From Saccharomyces mikatae IFO 1815 (Eukaryota > Ascomycota > Saccharomycetes > Saccharomycetales > Saccharomycetaceae): a stretch of DNA of 64,000 nt. Position numbers and translations under genes: made by a program. Location of the stretch: contig NC_079264.1 in assembly GCF_947241705.1 (NCBI RefSeq), positions 398,569-462,568 on the forward strand, given 5' to 3'. The notes under the pieces were generated by a model, which was not told where the DNA came from, ran no database searches, and was given only the letters and a program-made list of their open reading frames with translations. This document shows, piece by piece, positions 10,801 to 18,376 of this stretch (position 1 is the first letter of the stretch; the number at the start of each line of letters is the position of its first letter).

Positions 10801-12301
10801 AGTGGCCTTGGTTGTCATAGTTGTTACAACCAGTAGACAAATCAAAAGATGTGGTACCCCATTTCCAACTACTTGCGTATTGAGCGGCACTACCTTGCAA
10901 GTATTCGAATTGAATTTGGAAGTTAGGCATCCATACTTGACAACTGTCGACATCCTGAGTAGCGTAAACTTCGAAGGTAGCAGTAAAGTCAGTTGGATTG
11001 TCAATCAAATAGGTATTTTCATTGTGACCGTACAGCTGGACGGTTCCTTTTGGACCGTTGACACCAATTACTTTCAAAGACCATAGATATTTCAAGTCAA
11101 TGTTTTCTTTACCTTTAACATGAATCTGAATTTGGTATGTGTTGTCACGAACCCAAGAAACAGAAGTCACATCCAAAGTATATTGCATGATATTTTGTTG
11201 GTTCATGTGCCAGTTGAAATCTAAACTGGGACAACCGTTAACAACAGTGGTACAGGTTGGTCCAGAAGGTACTGGAGTTGGTGTATTTGGAGTAGTTGGT
11301 GTTGTAGTAGAACTTTCGGTAATAGAGCTGGTTACTGGAGTAGAAGAACTTTCAGTAGAAGAGCTGGATGAAGTTTGTGCTGGAGTAGAAGAGCTTTCAG
11401 TAGTAGAGCTGGATGGGGTTGGAGCTGGGGTAGAAGAGCTTTCAGTAGTAGAGCTGGATGGGGTTGGAGCTGGAGTAGAAGAGCTTTCAGTGGTAGAGCT
11501 GGTTACTGGAGTAGAAGAACTCTCAGTACACGTCTTAGACTTGGTGGGTTTCTTCTTGGTACAGGTAGTCTTCTTCTTAGTGCAGGTAGTTTTCTGAGAG
11601 GAAGATTCTGATGTAGTGGTGGTTGGTGTAACGGGAGCGGTGGTTGATGTAGATGTTTCTTTAGTGGTAGATGCTTTTGAACCACCGCAGTTATTGTCAC
11701 AATCTATGTTCCAATAGAAACCGGGGAAATCTGTTTGAGAGTGGCCTTGGTTGTCATAGTTGTTACAACCAGTAGACAAATCAAAAGATGTGGTACCCCA
11801 TTTCCAACTACTTGCGTATTGAGCGGCACTACCTTGCAAGTATTCGAATTGAATTTGGAAGTTAGGCATCCATACTTGACAACTGTCGACATCCTGAGTA
11901 GCGTAAACTTCGAAGGTAGCAGTAAAGTCAGTTGGATTGTCAATCAAATAGGTATTTTCATTGTGACCGTACAGCTGGACGGTTCCTTTTGGACCGTTGA
12001 CACCAATTACTTTCAAAGACCATAGATATTTCAAGTCAATGTTTTCTTTACCTTTAACATGAATCTGAATTTGGTATGTGTTGTCACGAACCCAAGAAAC
12101 AGAAGTCACATCCAAAGTATATTGCATGATATTTTGTTGGTTCATGTGCCAGTTGAAATCTAAACTGGGACAGCCATTAACGATAGAATTACAACTAGTT
12201 CCCCCGGAGGATCCCCTTGGGACTAGTTCAGTTGGATAACCCAAAGCTGAGCTAAACAGTAGTGAAAGAACCAAATAAGCGAGTAGAAATGGTCTTTGCA
12301 T
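7883..12301 (-). CDS. FLO11: Flo11/Muc1 GPI-anchored adhesin with duplicated adhesion domain
   Basis: A 1472-residue cell-wall flocculin needed for cell-cell and surface adhesion, invasive growth, pseudohyphae and biofilms. Order: signal peptide (residues 1-21), a Flo11 adhesin domain (about 30-205), a Ser/Thr/Lys/Cys-rich linker (about 206-350), a second complete adhesin domain (about 350-517), about 33 Ser/Thr/Pro repeat units of 12 or 15 residues (to about 960), Thr-rich repeats with CSTGTNSAGE blocks (about 1040-1350), and a hydrophobic C-terminus (NFMWLLVALPIVV) typical of a GPI signal. The S. cerevisiae reference protein has a single adhesin domain. Both copies keep the aromatic and cysteine residues of the fold. 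The frame is intact. The start is the only ATG preceding the signal peptide. Confidence 0.97.
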   Translation of the reverse strand: MQRPFLLAYLVLSLLFSSALGYPTELVPRGSSGGTSCNSIVNGCPSLDFNWHMNQQNIMQYTLDVTSVSWVRDNTYQIQIHVKGKENIDLKYLWSLKVIGVNGPKGTVQLYGHNENTYLIDNPTDFTATFEVYATQDVDSCQVWMPNFQIQFEYLQGSAAQYASSWKWGTTSFDLSTGCNNYDNQGHSQTDFPGFYWNIDCDNNCGGSKASTTKETSTSTTAPVTPTTTTSESSSQKTTCTKKKTTCTKKKPTKSKTCTESSSTPVTSSTTESSSTPAPTPSSSTTESSSTPAPTPSSSTTESSSTPAQTSSSSSTESSSTPVTSSITESSTTTPTTPNTPTPVPSGPTCTTVVNGCPSLDFNWHMNQQNIMQYTLDVTSVSWVRDNTYQIQIHVKGKENIDLKYLWSLKVIGVNGPKGTVQLYGHNENTYLIDNPTDFTATFEVYATQDVDSCQVWMPNFQIQFEYLQGSAAQYASSWKWGTTSFDLSTGCNNYDNQGHSQTDFPGFYWNKDCSENCGKSSSKIPSSSTPAPTPSSSTTESSSTPVTSSTTESSSTPAPTPSSSTTESSSTPVTSSTTESSSTPVTSSTTESSSTPAPTPSSSTTESSSTPVTSSTTESSSTPAPTPSSSTTESSSTPVTSSTTESSSTPVTSSTTESSSTPAPTPSSSTTESSSTPVTSSTTESSSTPAPTPSSSTTESSSTPAPTPSSSTTESSSTPAPTPSSSTTESSSTPVTSSTTESSSTPVTSSTTESSSTPAPTPSSSTTESSSTPVTSSTTESSSTPVTSSTTESSSTPAPTPSSSTTESSSTPVTSSTTESSSTPAPTPSSSTTESSSTPAPTPSSSTTESSSTPAPTPSSSTTESSSTPVTSSTTESSSTPVTSSTTESSSTPAPTPSSSTTESSSTPVTSSTTESSSTPAPTPSSSTTESSSTPAPTPSSSTTESSSTPAPTPSSSTTESSSTPAPTPSSSSNITSSAPAPTPSTPGSKSSTTGTTTTLSSFSSQHPGSRSETTVSSTITDTTVIPTTTVTSVTTPSTTTITTTVCSTGTNSAGETTSGCSPKTITTTVTSVTTPSTTTITTTVCSTGTNSAGETTSGCSPKTITTTVPCSTGSSKTAPETTTGTPVTTVISTTVVTTEYSTGTKSGGEITTGFVTKNIPTTYLTTIIPTPSVTTVTNFTPTTITTTVCSTGTNSAGETTSGCSPKTITTTVPCSTGTIENTASPATTPVTSAITTTIVTTESSTGTNSAGETTTGYATKSIPTTYITTLAPSTPVTPITGPAPTTITTTECSASTNAAGEATSVCYTKTIVSSASAGENAASTATAPVTTAIPTTIVTTESSTGTNSAGVTTTGYTTKSIPTTYITTLTPGTAPATGSNGAKNYETVATATNPGSIKTGVTSEAAATASASGVAPVITSPSLTGPIQSASGSAVATYSVPSVSSAYQGAANIKVLGNFMWLLVALPIVV
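9400..10720 (-). repeat. FLO11 central Ser/Thr/Pro minisatellite (36 and 45 bp units)
   Basis: About 33 tandem in-frame units of two kinds: a 45 bp unit encoding APTPSSSTTESSSTP and a 36 bp unit encoding VTSSTTESSSTP. They alternate in higher-order blocks. All encode O-mannosylation-type stalk sequence. Similar short units flank the linker between the two adhesin domains at about 11320-11530. Tandem FLO11 repeats are known to change length between strains. Confidence 0.95.
10768..11233 (-). repeat. FLO11 adhesin-domain duplicate, C-terminal-side copy
   Basis: A 466 bp block that I read as identical, base for base, to 11707-12172 (offset 939 bp). It encodes residues about 357-512 of FLO11. 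Divergence begins immediately outside: aca/accgtt here against acagccatt in the other copy. Perfect identity implies a recent duplication or ongoing gene conversion. Confidence 0.95.
11707..12172 (-). repeat. FLO11 adhesin-domain duplicate, N-terminal-side copy
   Basis: Partner of the block at 10768-11233, encoding residues about 44-199. This copy follows the signal peptide and corresponds to the position of the single adhesin domain of the S. cerevisiae reference. Confidence 0.95.
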
Positions 12302-12396
12302 GGTATGCGTATATGGGTTTTTGAAGCTTACTACAAAAGTATATTCTAAAACAGAACCACAACATGGTAATACATTATTATGGATGAATATAGCGC

Positions 12397-12404
12397 TTTT
12401 TATA
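12397..12404 (-). promoter_or_regulatory. FLO11 TATA box
   Basis: On the minus strand the sequence reads TATAAAAA, about 96 bp upstream of the FLO11 ATG at 12301. That is a plausible distance for a TATA-containing, highly regulated yeast promoter. No other equally good TATA lies closer. Confidence 0.6.
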
Positions 12405-12509
12405 CGTTTATTTTAGGAAGTAAAAACAACCCTTTTTCTCATTAGTCAATCGTTCCACACCTTGTACTGATAACTCTACGAGTTATCCATCATTGAACTA
12501 GAAGAGAAC

Positions 12510-15500
12510 GTAGCAAGGTTAAGGCTTCAGCACATTTGTTAAGGTAAATAAAACCGTTTCCATTTTTTTATTAATTTTGAGAACGAGCATTTCTCCAGAT
12601 AAGAGAAGCCTAACAGTGAACTCAAAGCAGAAAGAGTTTAATTTCCTTCCGTAAAATAAAGCATATTAGGAAGATAATTCAATTCTAATTGGTGCTCTAA
12701 AGCATTTTCATAATGGCTTCCTGATCAGCAGAGCATGGACTAAAATATGATGACCCACATTTCTTTAGAAACTATCGTACCTTTGGTAGCAACTTTAATT
12801 TGCTCAGCGGTCGAGAAATGTATCATAGTGTCATTTTGTTCTTAAAAAGGCACCATTAGAATCGGGCAATGTCCTTAAAATGAAAATAAGTAAACAAAAA
12901 CGCTTAAACTAAGTAAACTGACAATCCATTCGAAGGTCTGCGCATCCTAATTGTTAATCACACCACTGATGCACAATAGAAGTTCTGCCCGAGAAGAGAC
13001 GGCAGAATGAGGTGTGCCCATATTTTCCACGTAATTAGAAAGTCTTGAGGTAAGCGATGCCCCAGTATAACCGTTAAAATGCAGCGTGAATGACTGATTT
13101 ATTCAAGAACAGAAGATGAATGAAAATAGCTTGTATAATACTTCGCAGAAAAGTTAACTTTTCTTTTCGGAAAGAATGTCATCCTTTCATAAGAAAGTTA
13201 ATTTCTACCGACCATCACTTTCGAAACACTCGGAATGATTGCCTTGAGCAATCAGCAGTTCTTCCAAGCCACTGCTGGGACAAAGAAAAAGAAAAGGGAA
13301 GCTCATTCTTTGCCCCAAAGAAAAGGCATACAAAAAAAAAAGTTAACTCGTACCAGTAAAGCCTAATTTTGCAGTGATCGCTAGCCCCAGAGAAGAAGCA
13401 AAGACAAATAGGACCCACTTTCACAGCAAAATAACGGCCCAAACTCTTTGGGCGACATTTTCTCGTCAAGGAAAAAGAAGAAAAAACTTTAATTTGAACT
13501 TTTCAGGCACCCTCTAAAATGCCTATGATTATGTAATGCCACATTCTGCGAAACTAAAAGGCAAAAAAGAAGAGCCTTTTTTTTTCCTGCCGCGAAAGTT
13601 TAATTTACGTACCGGCGTTCCTGTCGGAGCCATGAAAAGATCACTAGGAATTACAGCTGTGAGACAATACTCTGGGGCCAGCGCAGGCAACTCAATCCGG
13701 TATTCTTAAAGTTTTGTGGTTCAAAACTCCATATCCGAAACAAAACCAAACCACTCTCGTGGATCCATCTATTCAGAATGTTCCCTCCTGCATGCTGCGG
13801 AGCTTGTTCAAGCTGGTATGGCTACGGAAGAGTTCTGTGAAAAGCATACGAAGAAAACAGAAATGCAGAGGTTCTTCTTGTGGTGATAATATCGATTAGC
13901 GTATTAACATTCGTGTTAGGGTCCGTTTTCCCGCACAACCATAGAAATATGAAACAATTCTTGTCTGCGCCAACAGCAAAGATAAGGGAAAAAGAGATAG
14001 TAAAAATATTCGAGAAAAACAAGTACTGCAGATATGGGACCTCTATGCATGCAAGTGATCGTTTCGGGGTGGCGAGGACCACCCACCACTTATTAAACTT
14101 TTCTATTTCGTTAATATAATGGATTTCATTCTTCGATTGTATGGGGTGCTTATACAGAATTGTAGGACAAATCTGGAGATGGGTTGATATGCTAGCGTTC
14201 CTACTTGTAAGGGAGCAGAGAAGTTAGGTTTTTTCTGTTTTTGAATTTTGACTTCCTGTAGACCGTATATGCATGGCCCGGCTTTCATATGAAAATAGGA
14301 CAGTCTTTTGAACCATCCGATAGAGCAGTATTCTTGCCGTAGCACCGCATTCGAAAAATGTACGTAGTTAGAACCCCAAAGCAATGGTGTGTAATGAGGG
14401 GGGTACGGTTAGGGACAAATAAGGCTATCAATTTCTTTCAAAACCTATAACAACACAGATAGAAAGGTCCAAGTATCCCTATTTTGATATGATGTGCGAA
14501 TGGGAAAGAGTGAGGAGTTAACTAAGAGGTGAGGTATGCCTTTCTTTGCGGGCTTTATTTTGAGTCTAGTTTATTGACTCCAGGTGCTCAAATGTAAATA
14601 GGCGTCAGTGATGTGGTCACAAAAAAACAAAAAGATACAGAAAAAATGTAACAGATGTGGTGGTTGAGATGCTTTTGTTGGTAATTCCATCAGTGGACTC
14701 CTTAACTAGTTAAAGAAGATGAGCTTTGGCTTATGACATGTATAAGCTCTTTAATTTTGTTTACATACCAGAAGATAGAATGAACAAAACAAGTACAACA
14801 TGCAAACAGTAGCAAGTCTAAGCTAACTCTACCCTCGTTTCTCGTTTTTCATGTTTGCAGCTGTGGCTATTATTCGGTAATTATTCATTCTCACTCAGTT
14901 GTGTTTTTGTAGGGTAGATTATAAGATAATTTTCGTCGTTAGTTGACCCATAGAGACTACCTATATGAATGTGACACTCCTATGTGTTGTCAGGCCTCTA
15001 ACAAAAATAAAACTGGAGCCCATTGAGCTAAGAACTCCTTATACTTTTGCCAATGATGCGTCCCTAAACTACCTACCTCAACAAGTTATTGGCAGTTGCC
15101 TCATTGAATTTATATGTCATTCCACGTTACGATGCAAACCGATCATACAATAAAATCCTATCAGCGTCTAATTTATGATGTGGAAGGCCTAATTCCACGT
15201 AATTGCTATCCTGACTTTCTTGGCGGTCCGGCTCCTTGCAGCAAGTGACCTGTATGCTGACAGGAGCGATTGGTGTGCCGAATGATAACAAAATCTGAAG
15301 AGAATCATTTGCAATACATTATATATTCTTGCATTGGGAGACTGAGGAACTATGACCAAATTCAACATCATCTAATAATGGTTTCGCGAATTTTGCTTTG
15401 TGGGGTAAAAAAATGACAGTTCTAAGTGATATTTTCTTCCTTCGAATTGTTCTCCTCGGAGCCTAATAACCTTCGTAAGGAAATAAAGTACTATGATTGA

Positions 15501-15710
15501 ATAAGATGTCTTTCACTTGATATTAGCGAAGCCTTCCTTAAAGATCATTCATATACTTGCCGAAATACAAACTGGCGTCATACTATTCTTGTCTCAACAA
15601 TAAGTCGTGATCTGTTCCAAGAAAAATGGATTATCTGTTCCGACACAGTCCAGTAGTTCAGATATTTATGATATCAGTATTATAATTCTTTAAATGCATC
15701 TCTTATCATG
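12510..15710 (-). ncRNA. ICR1: Possible ICR1 long non-coding RNA (by position only)
   Basis: In S. cerevisiae a roughly 3.2 kb transcript, ICR1, starts about 3.4 kb upstream of FLO11 and runs through its promoter on the same strand, repressing it. The interval here has the same length and no ORF. The ends are transferred by distance from the FLO11 ATG; nothing in the sequence itself proves transcription. Confidence 0.28.
14630..15570 (+). ncRNA. PWR1: Possible PWR1 non-coding RNA (by position only)
   Basis: In S. cerevisiae PWR1 is transcribed opposite to ICR1 within the distal FLO11 promoter and promotes FLO11 expression by interfering with ICR1. Placement here is by distance from FLO11 only. 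Confidence 0.22.
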
Positions 15711-15938
15711 TCTTTTCTTTCTTGAATTTTTGCATTCTTTTTGGCGTTTTGTATCCTTATTATTCCAAACTTTGATCTGTTTCAACAACGCGGAAAAGGG
15801 AATTGAAAAAAGTATTGAAAAATGAAAAATAACCAAAACTCGTGATACGATAAAGTTAAAGATGGCGCAAGATAAACATCGATGGAAGTATAGGCGAAGC
15901 ATAAGCTGGTACCATACCTATCTCTGCATAATTTGAAA

Positions 15939-17030
15939 ATGTCTCCAAAGAATTTAACAAGGGCTGTGATCCCGGCCATCGACTTATATTGCCGCAAAGC
16001 AAACTTCAAAACACTAAAATTCCTGTCGATGATCCTTGGTAGTAAAAAGGATTGGTATGACAATACAAAGGCGCCAGTAAGAAACTTTTTGGTCTCTCGA
16101 TGTGCTATTTTCGAGCAATTGAGGACTCATCTGATTGATGAGGGAAAAGTCAGCCTATTTGGTATTTTTTTGACTAATGATTCGTTTTCGTTTTGCAAGA
16201 TGATTGTTGATGACAAGTTCAATACTAGCCTGATCAATTGGCGAAAAATAGCGTTCGATTATACATTTGTGACTGAAAGAAGACAGCACATTAGCTTGTT
16301 ACCTACTGATACACTTTTTGCGACTGAAAAAATCATATCACTTCTTGGTGTATCTCCTAACATGGCAAATCTTGTTTCCATAGAAAGACAGCGTACGGCC
16401 CTGATGGATTTTAGTTGTAAATTAAAACTAAATATCCTAGAACACTTATTGTATGCGAAGTGCCAAGGAGTGCAGGCAACTTCCACTGATGAAAAAGCTC
16501 GACTGCTTGCATCCATATGCAATCCCGAATTCATAGATTCCTTTTGGTGCGAATTGACCCCCATAAGAGCCTCGTTAAAGGAAAATCCTTCCATTTCTGT
16601 GCCTCAAGAATACCAGATCTACGATCCAGTGATACGTGCCACTATAAAGGAGGTTGTCGCCAAACGGCTACTACGATCTGCCTTCGATAACGACATCGAC
16701 CCGCTGATGCGTTTGCATTTGGATAAAGGTTGGAAGTTAAAATTTCCCACTTTGTCCTCGACAAGCGACCTAAGTTTCTCCTTGAAGGATTGTCTTTCCT
16801 TGGATACAGGAAGAGATACAAGTGACATGACAGAGGTGTTCCTCTCTACTATGGCGTCGAGTGAGACCCTTCGTACCTACAGTAACCTGGTTGACATTGT
16901 AATGAAGGACAACGGTAGATTCAACTCAGACATCCTAAAGCAATTCAACGATTATGTCAAGCAAGAAAAGCTCAATCTACAAAATTTCCAGGCTGGCTCC
17001 TCAGAGTTCCTTAAAAACGTAAATGTATAA
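15939..17030 (+). CDS. MRS1: Mrs1, mitochondrial group I intron splicing factor
   Basis: A 363-residue protein matching Mrs1, which is imported into mitochondria and helps splice group I introns of COB (bI3) and COX1 (aI5-beta). It belongs to the RNase H-like/Holliday-junction-resolvase (Cce1-type) fold and works as an RNA-binding cofactor. The N-terminus (MSPKNLTRAVIPAIDLYCRK) is basic, as expected for mitochondrial targeting. I start at ATG 15939; the in-frame codon at 15933 is TTG. From memory it differs from the S. cerevisiae protein at roughly one residue in ten, one of the clearest signs that this is another species. It is divergent from FLO11 across the long promoter. Confidence 0.93.
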   Translation: MSPKNLTRAVIPAIDLYCRKANFKTLKFLSMILGSKKDWYDNTKAPVRNFLVSRCAIFEQLRTHLIDEGKVSLFGIFLTNDSFSFCKMIVDDKFNTSLINWRKIAFDYTFVTERRQHISLLPTDTLFATEKIISLLGVSPNMANLVSIERQRTALMDFSCKLKLNILEHLLYAKCQGVQATSTDEKARLLASICNPEFIDSFWCELTPIRASLKENPSISVPQEYQIYDPVIRATIKEVVAKRLLRSAFDNDIDPLMRLHLDKGWKLKFPTLSSTSDLSFSLKDCLSLDTGRDTSDMTEVFLSTMASSETLRTYSNLVDIVMKDNGRFNSDILKQFNDYVKQEKLNLQNFQAGSSEFLKNVNV

Positions 17031-17330
17031 CTCCCCCTATATAACATGTAAATTTAAACTACAAGAAAAAATTTTCTTCATCATTCATATAAGGTCTACG
17101 CTTTGCTTCCAGAAATATACTTAACTACCTATTAGCTAGGAAATTTCAAGCACATAGGTATGCTGGTATCTTCTGCTTGATTATGTGTCGTTGCTATTGT
17201 AATTACTAGTACGTATACTTTTTTCCATTGTTAAAGGCGATTCGAAAAAAACTGAAAGGAAGTAGTTACTACAGAAAGAATACACGATAAAAATATATTG
17301 GAAAGCACAGCCCAAGCAAATCAGCACGAG

Positions 17331-17834
17331 ATGAATTTAAGATCTGAATTGCAGAAACTGTTGAACGTTTGTTTTTTGTTTGCGTCTGCTTACATGTTTT
17401 GGCAAGGCTTGGCCATTGCTACCAATAGCGCTTCTCCCATCGTTGTTGTTCTTTCAGGTTCCATGGAACCGGCTTTTCAAAGAGGTGACATCCTTTTTCT
17501 ATGGAATAGGAACAGTTTCAATCAGGTAGGTGATGTCGTGGTGTATGAAGTCGAGGGAAAACAAATCCCTATTGTACATAGAGTTATGAGGCAACATAAC
17601 AACCAGGTAAACAAGCAATTCCTCCTGACCAAAGGTGACAATAATGCTGGTAATGACATTTCATTATACGCCAACAAGAAAATCTACTTGAGCAAGTCAA
17701 AGGAAGTTGTGGGGACCGTCAAGGGCTACTTCCCGCAATTGGGGTATATTACGATCTGGATCAGCGAGAACCAATACGCCAAGTTTGCATTGTTAGGTAT
17801 GTTGGGTCTGAGTGCTTTGTTAGGCGGTGAATAA
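17331..17834 (+). CDS. SEC11: Sec11, catalytic subunit of ER signal peptidase
   Basis: A 167-residue type I signal peptidase of the ER (SPase complex with Spc1, Spc2, Spc3), which removes signal peptides from secretory proteins. An N-terminal membrane anchor spans about residues 12-34. The catalytic serine is in LSGSMEPAF (Ser44), the catalytic histidine in IPIVHRVM (His83), and the aspartates lie in KGDNNAGND (Asp103/109). Eukaryotic ER enzymes use histidine where bacteria use lysine. A second hydrophobic segment is at the C-terminus. The start is ATG 17331 ([10 protein letters not shown]); codons further upstream open only with TTG. Confidence 0.96.
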   Translation: MNLRSELQKLLNVCFLFASAYMFWQGLAIATNSASPIVVVLSGSMEPAFQRGDILFLWNRNSFNQVGDVVVYEVEGKQIPIVHRVMRQHNNQVNKQFLLTKGDNNAGNDISLYANKKIYLSKSKEVVGTVKGYFPQLGYITIWISENQYAKFALLGMLGLSALLGGE

Positions 17835-18376
17835 CTTGCCTGATTTATACAACAATATTTACGTACTTTGTATCTGTGCTTAGGCTCTTTAACATGTTTA
17901 ACTATATAACCATAACCAACCGACCCACGCTGAGCAGAAGTCCATACTGTTCAAAACACCCTTCAAGCATTGTTGGGAAAGAAGATGAATACTCAGTGAG
18001 ACCGTTTGGGTAGAGCTCATCGTTTCATTTTTATAACAAGATGAATTTCACTTGTCAATTCAATATGACACAATGGTATATGTGGTCGAAATGAGAATTT
18101 CTAAGCTCGAATCTTGGACGAAAAAACAACCCAAACTAAATTAGTAGCTTTAAATTATGCAACTGCCTTCAAAATAAGTGGAACTTGGTTCCCAATGGGT
18201 GGTAATATGTCTAGTATATGACACCTATTGCAATGGTTATTCATAAATACCAATATTTCGTACAGAATGATTGAAAATAATAGATGATAAGAATCACTTT
18301 CAAATAATAGTGTAGATCATAAAAACTCTTGTCCTACACGAATGAGCGGTAAAACTACAGGCAGTCATAATATCAA

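Larger units (their letters stand above)
12302..15938 (-). promoter_or_regulatory. Long FLO11 upstream regulatory region
   Basis: There are 3.6 kb between FLO11 and MRS1 without a supported ORF. In S. cerevisiae the equivalent interval is one of the largest promoters, integrating PKA/Flo8, MAPK/Ste12-Tec1, Snf1 and silencing inputs. I see no LTR or tRNA in it. Individual factor sites are too short to call with confidence by eye. Confidence 0.7.
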
